This document shows, piece after piece, positions 59,178 through 64,000 of a stretch of DNA of 64,000 nucleotides (position 1 is its first letter; each line of letters begins with the position of its first letter). A program made the position numbers and the translations under genes. The notes beneath the pieces are model-generated. The model did not search any database, was not told where the DNA came from, and was given only the letters and a program-made list of their open reading frames with translations. The stretch covers positions 1-64,000 of the forward strand of contig NZ_QGDS01000010.1 of NCBI RefSeq assembly GCF_003149105.1, read 5' to 3'. The DNA is from Faecalicatena contorta. Its GTDB lineage: Bacteria; Bacillota; Clostridia; Lachnospirales; Lachnospiraceae.

Positions 59178-60782
59178 TTAATTCAGGTTTTCTACTGCAC
59201 ACTGCTCGATACTAAGACCTTTTTTGTAACGTTCAATAAATGTCTCGAATCCTTCCACGTCCTTCTCATCCGGTTCTATACAAGATCCCTCATCACCGCC
59301 AAATACTCTCTCGGACAGATAGTGAGCCAAGGTTTCGCCCTCTTCCTTTTGTACCAGATAGGAAGCAAGCAGTGCAATCCCCCAGGCTCCGCCTTCTCCC
59401 GCAGTCTCCATGACAGACACAGGTGCATTCATGGCAGCCGCCATAATCTTCTGTCCAACTCCTTTTGTCTTAAACAGCCCTCCATGTCCCAAAATCTTGT
59501 CAATCTGAATATGTTCATCTTTTGTCAGGATATCCATTCCAACCTTCAGAGCACCCAAAGCCGCAAACAGATGCACTCTCATGAAATTGGCCAGATTAAA
59601 CTTACTGTCGGGAGTACGAACGAATAATGGCCGTCCTTCATCCAGTTCTATTATATTTTCACCGGAATAGTAACCGTAAGACAGAAGTCCGCCGCACTCA
59701 GCATCCCCTTCCAGTGCCTTGTTATACAGCAGTGAGAACAGGCGGTTCATATCCACTTCCATGCCAAACGCCTCTGCAAATTCCTTAAACAGACCCACCC
59801 AGGCATTTAAGTCTGATGTACAGTTATTCGCATGAGCCATGGCAACCAACTCACCGGAAGGTGTTGTCACCATATCAATCTCTGTGTAAACCTTTGAAAG
59901 TTCTTTTTCCAGTACAATCATGGCAAACACAGAGGTTCCCGCGGATACATTTCCCGTTCTGACTGCAACACTGTTGGTGGCTGCCATTCCGGTTCCCGCA
60001 TCTCCTTCCGGAGGGCACACAGGTATTCCAGACTCCAGTTCCCCTGATGGGTCAAGCAGTCTTGCCCCCTCTTCTGTAAGGCATCCGGCATCTTGTCCCG
60101 CAGTAAGCACTTTTGGCAGTAAATCTTTCACTTTCCAGGAATATCCTTTGTCAGCAACAAGAGCATCAAACTGCTCCAGCATTCTTCCATGGAAATCTTT
60201 TTTCTCAATATCAATAGGGAACATTCCTGCAGCATCACCAATTCCCAGCACCTTCTGCCCAGTCATTTTCCAGTGGATATAGCCAGACAAAGTGGTAAAG
60301 AAATCTACATCCTTTACATGTGCATCTCCCTCCAGAATTGACTGGTATAAATGAGCTACGCTCCACCTCTGTGGTACATTGTACTGGAATAGTTCTGTTA
60401 ATTTACCTGCTGCTTCCCCAGTGTTTGTGTTCCGCCATGTACGGAAAGGCACAAGAAGCTTTTCTCCTTTGTCAAACGCCAGATAGCCGTGCATCATAGC
60501 ACTAAAACCAAGAGCTTTCGTCCGCTTCAAGGTGACACCGTACTTCTCCTTTACCTCATCTGCCATCTTCCGGTAGCTGTCCTGAAGTCCGTTGTGAACA
60601 TCCTCCAGCGCGTAGGTCCAGATCCCATTATCATATTTATTCTCCCATTCATGGCTGCCTGACGCTATAGGAGTAAAATCCGTGCCAATTAAAACTGCCT
60701 TAATCCTTGTCGACCCCAGTTCAATTCCAAGTGTTGCCCGCCCTTCCATAATGTCACTTTTCACATTACTTAAATCGCTCAT
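59178..60782 (-). CDS. araK: L-ribulokinase of the clostridial FGGY type (AraK-like)
   Basis: 534 residues, FGGY fold: [14 protein letters not shown] at the N-terminus, [29 protein letters not shown] and [13 protein letters not shown]. It differs clearly from E. coli/Bacillus AraB and resembles the distinct ribulokinase described in Clostridium acetobutylicum as AraK (from memory). Position between araR and araD-araA makes L-ribulose the expected substrate. Start: ATG 60782 (MSDLSN) preceded by GGAGG that lies inside the codons of a false ATG at 60797. Confidence 0.85.
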   Translation of the reverse strand: MSDLSNVKSDIMEGRATLGIELGSTRIKAVLIGTDFTPIASGSHEWENKYDNGIWTYALEDVHNGLQDSYRKMADEVKEKYGVTLKRTKALGFSAMMHGYLAFDKGEKLLVPFRTWRNTNTGEAAGKLTELFQYNVPQRWSVAHLYQSILEGDAHVKDVDFFTTLSGYIHWKMTGQKVLGIGDAAGMFPIDIEKKDFHGRMLEQFDALVADKGYSWKVKDLLPKVLTAGQDAGCLTEEGARLLDPSGELESGIPVCPPEGDAGTGMAATNSVAVRTGNVSAGTSVFAMIVLEKELSKVYTEIDMVTTPSGELVAMAHANNCTSDLNAWVGLFKEFAEAFGMEVDMNRLFSLLYNKALEGDAECGGLLSYGYYSGENIIELDEGRPLFVRTPDSKFNLANFMRVHLFAALGALKVGMDILTKDEHIQIDKILGHGGLFKTKGVGQKIMAAAMNAPVSVMETAGEGGAWGIALLASYLVQKEEGETLAHYLSERVFGGDEGSCIEPDEKDVEGFETFIERYKKGLSIEQCAVENLN

Positions 60783-60840
60783 TCTATTTTCCTCCATTTT
60801 AAATAATTTATAGTCTTAATAAAGTACCCTGAAGTGCTAA

Positions 60841-61980
60841 TTAGATTTCTGAATGAGTTTCATAGCCCGCTGTCGATAACTCCTCCCGCTGTGTCAAAAT
60901 CTGAACGGATTTCCTGATAATCATCTCCGGCTTTAACTCCAGACTTTCCTCCGGCTTAATTCCATCCAGCATTTCCAGCATCTTCTCCGCTGCTATTCCT
61001 GCCACTTCCTTCACGGGATTCTGTGCTGAAGTAAGAGGTATTTCACACCGCCCTGCCAAATCTGAATTGTCAATCCCCACAATAGAAAGAGTTTCCGGAA
61101 TCTTTATGCCCGCCTCTTTACAGATGCCTACCAACTGATTTGCCACCTCATCATTGTAGCAGACACATGCCGTGCATCCCATCAAACGCCGCAGATAGCG
61201 CGCTCCATCCTTCTTCATTTCCTTCAGTTCACAGGTATCTATCCAGGCAATCCGCTCACCTTTCACTTTTATATCCCATTCCATCAAAGCATCCATATAT
61301 CCCGCATACCTCTTATGGCCCTGGCCATCATCAGATTTGAAAACTGCCGCAATTTTCCTGTGTCCGCACTGCAATAAGTGTTCTGTAACCAACTTTCCTG
61401 CAAGATAATCATCCAAACTTACATGCACTGCCTCCAGCTCCGGATAAAAACTATTTAAGAACAATACCGGTATCTTTCGTTTTTGCAGTTCCCGGTATAT
61501 ATCCAAGTTAGGGTTCGGTAACCCACTCTTTACCGGTTCGGCAATAATCCCATCCACAGAATCGTTCTTTAGAAAACCTCTCAAAATCATTCTTTCTTTT
61601 TCAACCGTATTGTGAGTAAAAGAAATTTGCAGGGTATAGCCTGCACAGGACAATCTGCCTTCCATTTCCTTAAGCATGCTGGGGAAAATGTATTCATCTA
61701 CATAAGTTGTCATAACTGCAATCTGCATTGTTTTGGCACGGACGGGGCCTTTTCTCTCATCTTTTCCATTAACATAAGTCCCGCTCCCCCTCATGCGCCT
61801 TACAATTCCATGCTGCTCTAAAACAAGCACTGCATGACGTGCAGTCTGACGGCTCACCTGAAACATGGATACCAGTTCATGCTCTGAATAAACCTTGTCT
61901 CCTGCCTGCAGTTTTCCCTGCTCCATTTCAGATATAATCCAATCAGCTATTTCTTCATATTTTGCTTTCTTTTCCGCCAT
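60841..61980 (-). CDS. araR: AraR-type arabinose repressor (GntR HTH fused to sugar-binding domain)
   Basis: 379 residues. GntR winged helix (about 1-70, KVYSEHELVSMFQVSRQTARHAVL) joined to a LacI-type periplasmic-binding-like domain that should bind L-arabinose. This GntR-LacI chimera is characteristic of AraR. It is first in an operon with araK, araD and araA, and its own promoter carries AraR-like boxes, so it is probably autoregulated. Confidence 0.9.
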   Translation of the reverse strand: MAEKKAKYEEIADWIISEMEQGKLQAGDKVYSEHELVSMFQVSRQTARHAVLVLEQHGIVRRMRGSGTYVNGKDERKGPVRAKTMQIAVMTTYVDEYIFPSMLKEMEGRLSCAGYTLQISFTHNTVEKERMILRGFLKNDSVDGIIAEPVKSGLPNPNLDIYRELQKRKIPVLFLNSFYPELEAVHVSLDDYLAGKLVTEHLLQCGHRKIAAVFKSDDGQGHKRYAGYMDALMEWDIKVKGERIAWIDTCELKEMKKDGARYLRRLMGCTACVCYNDEVANQLVGICKEAGIKIPETLSIVGIDNSDLAGRCEIPLTSAQNPVKEVAGIAAEKMLEMLDGIKPEESLELKPEMIIRKSVQILTQREELSTAGYETHSEI

Positions 61981-62072
61981 AGACCCTGTCCCTTCAGCGC
62001 CAACTTGACATTGCCTTTTCTATAAATAACCTTACAATATAACTCCCTTAAATTCAAGTTGGAGTCTTTCAC

Positions 62073-62088
62073 AAATGTACATACAACT
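62073..62088. promoter_or_regulatory. AraR-type operator 1
   Basis: AAATGTACATACAACT, close to the Bacillus AraR consensus ATTTGTACGTACAAAT. It covers the predicted transcription start of araR. Confidence 0.6.
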
Positions 62089-62093
62089 CTTGT

Positions 62094-62121
62094 GTATTAT
62101 CTTGTAATTGGTGCACATCAA
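62094..62121 (-). promoter_or_regulatory. Promoter of the araR-araK-araD-araA operon
   Basis: TTGATG (62116-62121) and TAATAC (62094-62099) on the minus strand with a 16-base spacer, between two AraR-like boxes. Confidence 0.6.
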
Positions 62122-62126
62122 TTTAA

Positions 62127-62143
62127 AAGTTGTATGTAGACAT
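62127..62143. promoter_or_regulatory. AraR-type operator 2
   Basis: AAGTTGTATGTAGACAT, an inverted and less perfect copy of operator 1, just upstream of the -35. Two boxes flanking the promoter suggest cooperative repression. Confidence 0.55.
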
Positions 62144-62192
62144 CTTCTGCATATCCCAGTCTACGGCACGTTTAAAGCCTGCGTATGCCGGC

Positions 62193-62241
62193 TTTTAAAA
62201 ACAGGGCACCGGCGCAGCAAATGCCCTGCTGCCTGGTGCCC
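62193..62241 (-). terminator. Intrinsic terminator of pyk
   Basis: A long GC-rich stem GGGCACCAGGCAGCA / TGCTGCGCCGGTGCCC followed on the minus strand by TGTTTTTAAAA. A second stem (62246-62276) lies between it and the pyk stop without a T-tract. Confidence 0.8.
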
Positions 62242-62292
62242 CGCTTCCGGCAGGAAAATCTATTTTTCCCGCCGGATTCATTTCCGGTATTT

Positions 62293-63717
62293 CTAATATT
62301 CTCCTACTACTGTAGATTTCAGAAGATTTGTATTCCCCGGCTTGCCCAGCGGCACCCCGGCAGTCAGGACTACCACTTCCTTATTTTTTACGTATCCCTT
62401 TTTCTCAGCCGCCTCCGTTGCATGCAAAAACAGGATTTCCATGCTGTACTCTTCCCGAATCATTACAGGCAGCACTCCCCAGGACATGTTCAACTGGCGG
62501 TAAGTATGCTCGTCCGGAGTGCAGCCTACAATCATACAGCCTGGACGGTACTTGGAAACCATGCGGGCGGTATGTCCGGATTTACTCACTGTGATAATCG
62601 CCTTTGCCCCCAGATCTATAGCAGTCATGCAGGTGGCATGGGATATGGCTGTTGTCATATCAGGACGAATCTCCTTACACCGCAGACTGAATAGTTGATT
62701 GTAGTCAATATCACTCTCTGTCCGTACTGCAATCTTTACCATAGTCCGCAGCGCTTCCACCGGATATTTTCCAGCCGCTGTTTCCCCGGATAACATGATT
62801 GCACTGGTGCCCTGGTAAATAGCATTGGCTACATCCGTGGTCTCAGCTCTCGTAGGCCTTGGGTTCTTCATCATAGAATCCAGCATCTGGGTGGCTGTAA
62901 TGACCTGTTTTCCGGCATTATAAACCTTACGGATAATGTCCTTCTGAATAACAGGCACCTCCTCCAGCGGTATCTCTACACCCATGTCTCCCCTGGCAAT
63001 CATGATTCCGTCTGCAGCCTCAATGATACTGTCGATGTTGTCTACACCCTGCTGATTTTCAATCTTAGCGATAATATTTACACGGGCACCGCCATTATCA
63101 TTCAGAATCCCCCTGATTTCTTTCACATCTTCGGCGCAGCGAGTAAAAGAAGCAGCAACAAAGTCAAAACCTTCCTGTATCCCAAACAGAATATCCTCTC
63201 TGTCCTTCTGACTGATAAACGGCATCTTCACTTTAACCCCAGGAAGATTTATGCCTTTGCGGTTAGATATCGTTCCGCCGTTTACTACTTTACAGCGTAC
63301 GCAGCAGCCATCTATCTCCTCCACCTTCAATCCAACCAGCCCGTCATCTATCAAAACACTGTCTCCCGGTTTTACATCCTTGTACAAGTCCGAATAGGTA
63401 ATGGATACCATCTCATTGGTACCTTCCACATCTTCCGGTGTCAGGAGGAATGGCTGCCCTTCCTCAAGCTGTACGCTCCCCTCCTTAAAAGTACAGATTC
63501 TTATTTCGGGTCCTTTTGTATCAAGAAGAGCCCCCACCGGTTTATCCAGGCGTTCCCGTATTTCCTTCAGGCTGTCCAAACGTTTTTTCTGTTCCTCATG
63601 TGACCCGTGGGAAAAATTAAATCTGGCTACATCCATACCTTCTCGGATTAACTGTTCCAACACACCATCTTTGTCCGTAGACGGACCAAGCGTACAAATA
63701 ATTTTTGTTTTTCTCAT
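62293..63717 (-). CDS. pyk: Pyruvate kinase
   Basis: 474 residues, starting MRKTKIICTLGPSTD. Visible are FNFSHGSHEEQ, DTKGPEIR, the active-site region IMIARGDMGVEIPLE and the TAAGKYP segment, followed by the C-terminal domain. It has no extra PEP-utiliser domain, unlike the long Bacillus form. It makes pyruvate and ATP from PEP. Start: 63717; the frame opens 8 codons earlier near a weaker context. Confidence 0.97.
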   Translation of the reverse strand: MRKTKIICTLGPSTDKDGVLEQLIREGMDVARFNFSHGSHEEQKKRLDSLKEIRERLDKPVGALLDTKGPEIRICTFKEGSVQLEEGQPFLLTPEDVEGTNEMVSITYSDLYKDVKPGDSVLIDDGLVGLKVEEIDGCCVRCKVVNGGTISNRKGINLPGVKVKMPFISQKDREDILFGIQEGFDFVAASFTRCAEDVKEIRGILNDNGGARVNIIAKIENQQGVDNIDSIIEAADGIMIARGDMGVEIPLEEVPVIQKDIIRKVYNAGKQVITATQMLDSMMKNPRPTRAETTDVANAIYQGTSAIMLSGETAAGKYPVEALRTMVKIAVRTESDIDYNQLFSLRCKEIRPDMTTAISHATCMTAIDLGAKAIITVSKSGHTARMVSKYRPGCMIVGCTPDEHTYRQLNMSWGVLPVMIREEYSMEILFLHATEAAEKKGYVKNKEVVVLTAGVPLGKPGNTNLLKSTVVGEY

Positions 63718-63837
63718 TTTACGCCATCCTTCCTTTCTCAACCCTCTTAAGTCAGCATATTTTATTCAAATATGCCTATATTCCCCGTACTCCCAACCAC
63801 TGCCACTATAATTTCCCTTAAAACTATAGATACATAT

Positions 63838-63867
63838 ATTATAGGTCTTGAGAGATTAAGTTGTCAA
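63838..63867 (-). promoter_or_regulatory. Promoter of pyk
   Basis: Perfect consensus TTGACA (63862-63867) and TATAAT (63838-63843) on the minus strand with an 18-base spacer, giving a leader of about 115 bases. Confidence 0.8.
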
Positions 63868-63943
63868 TCTCTGCCCCTTCAAAAAAGGGACCATTGCCCT
63901 GTAACCCTTCAGTTATCCCGCAACAGTCCCAATATTTATATCT

Positions 63944-64000
63944 TATACTTATTGAACTGCTAATGTTCAATAAGGTATACTTCTTGAACTACTAATGTTC
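63944..64000. repeat. Start of a tandem array of the 32-bp palindromic unit
   Basis: One full unit (63944-63975) is followed directly by 25 bases of a second (63976-64000), cut by the window edge. Each unit carries TTGAAC-N7-GTTCAA arms and starts TATACTT. The same unit occurs once at 6956-6987. Confidence 0.75.

Noticed and set aside
63944..64000. CRISPR-like array at the right edge
   Set aside because: Units are directly adjacent with no unique spacers, and the same unit occurs alone at 6956. No cas gene is nearby.

Overview
The window looks like chromosome from a Gram-positive anaerobe of the Clostridia, most likely a Lachnospiraceae gut commensal (Blautia/Dorea-like). Supporting signs are strong AGGAGG ribosome sites, TTG/GTG starts, a proS T-box, spoVG, glgC-glgD, a YesM/YesN-type two-component system, and TRAP and ribose-type ABC transporters. 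Species is inferred from gene content only. Most genes are on the minus strand. Plus-strand segments are a pseudouridine synthase (22.0-22.7 kb), murC-dnaD-dnaI-prs (25.7-30.5 kb), a KdpDE-like pair (32.0-33.8 kb) and an XRE-cupin regulator (46.4 kb).

Layout. 0-0.3 kb: end of an IS256-family transposase. 0.3-11.9 kb: a sugar-alcohol locus with a DhaKL-type kinase, a zinc polyol dehydrogenase, an RbsBCA-like ABC importer, a tandem ABC protein that has lost its ATPase motifs, a sensor kinase with almost no extracytoplasmic part, an AraC-type response regulator and an RpiB-family isomerase. Together these suggest polyol -> ketose -> ketose phosphate -> aldose phosphate, best fitting a tetritol/erythrulose route. 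12-16.8 kb: the str genes (rpsL-rpsG-fusA-tuf). 16.9-25.5 kb: HD-domain protein, T-box-controlled proS, xpaC-telA, rluA-like gene, glgC-glgD-spoVG. 25.7-31.7 kb: murC, primosome genes with a divergent PRPP synthetase, an M24 peptidase. 33.8-42.5 kb: a TRAP transporter with a hydroxyacid dehydrogenase, FGGY kinase, class I aldolase and zinc dehydrogenase, apparently under an RpiR regulator with three palindromic operators. 42.8-47.8 kb: Rpn-nuclease remnant, adenine deaminase, MtaD-like deaminase, XRE-cupin regulator, Nit2-like amidase. 48.1-55.6 kb: rpoC and rpoB. 55.7-62.2 kb: arabinose operon araR-araK-araD-araA plus an M20 peptidase. 62.3-63.7 kb: pyruvate kinase.

Recurring non-coding structure is notable. 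A three-module hairpin repeat of about 130 bp occurs three times, each time abutting the T-tract of an intrinsic terminator (after the pseudo-ATPase gene, proS and rpoC). A 32-bp palindromic unit occurs once near 6.96 kb and begins a tandem run at the right edge. Solute-binding-protein genes of both importers are followed by stem-loops without a T-tract. The strongest candidate for something undescribed is the ABC pseudo-ATPase encoded in overlap with the sensor-poor kinase, which may couple a transporter to a two-component system.
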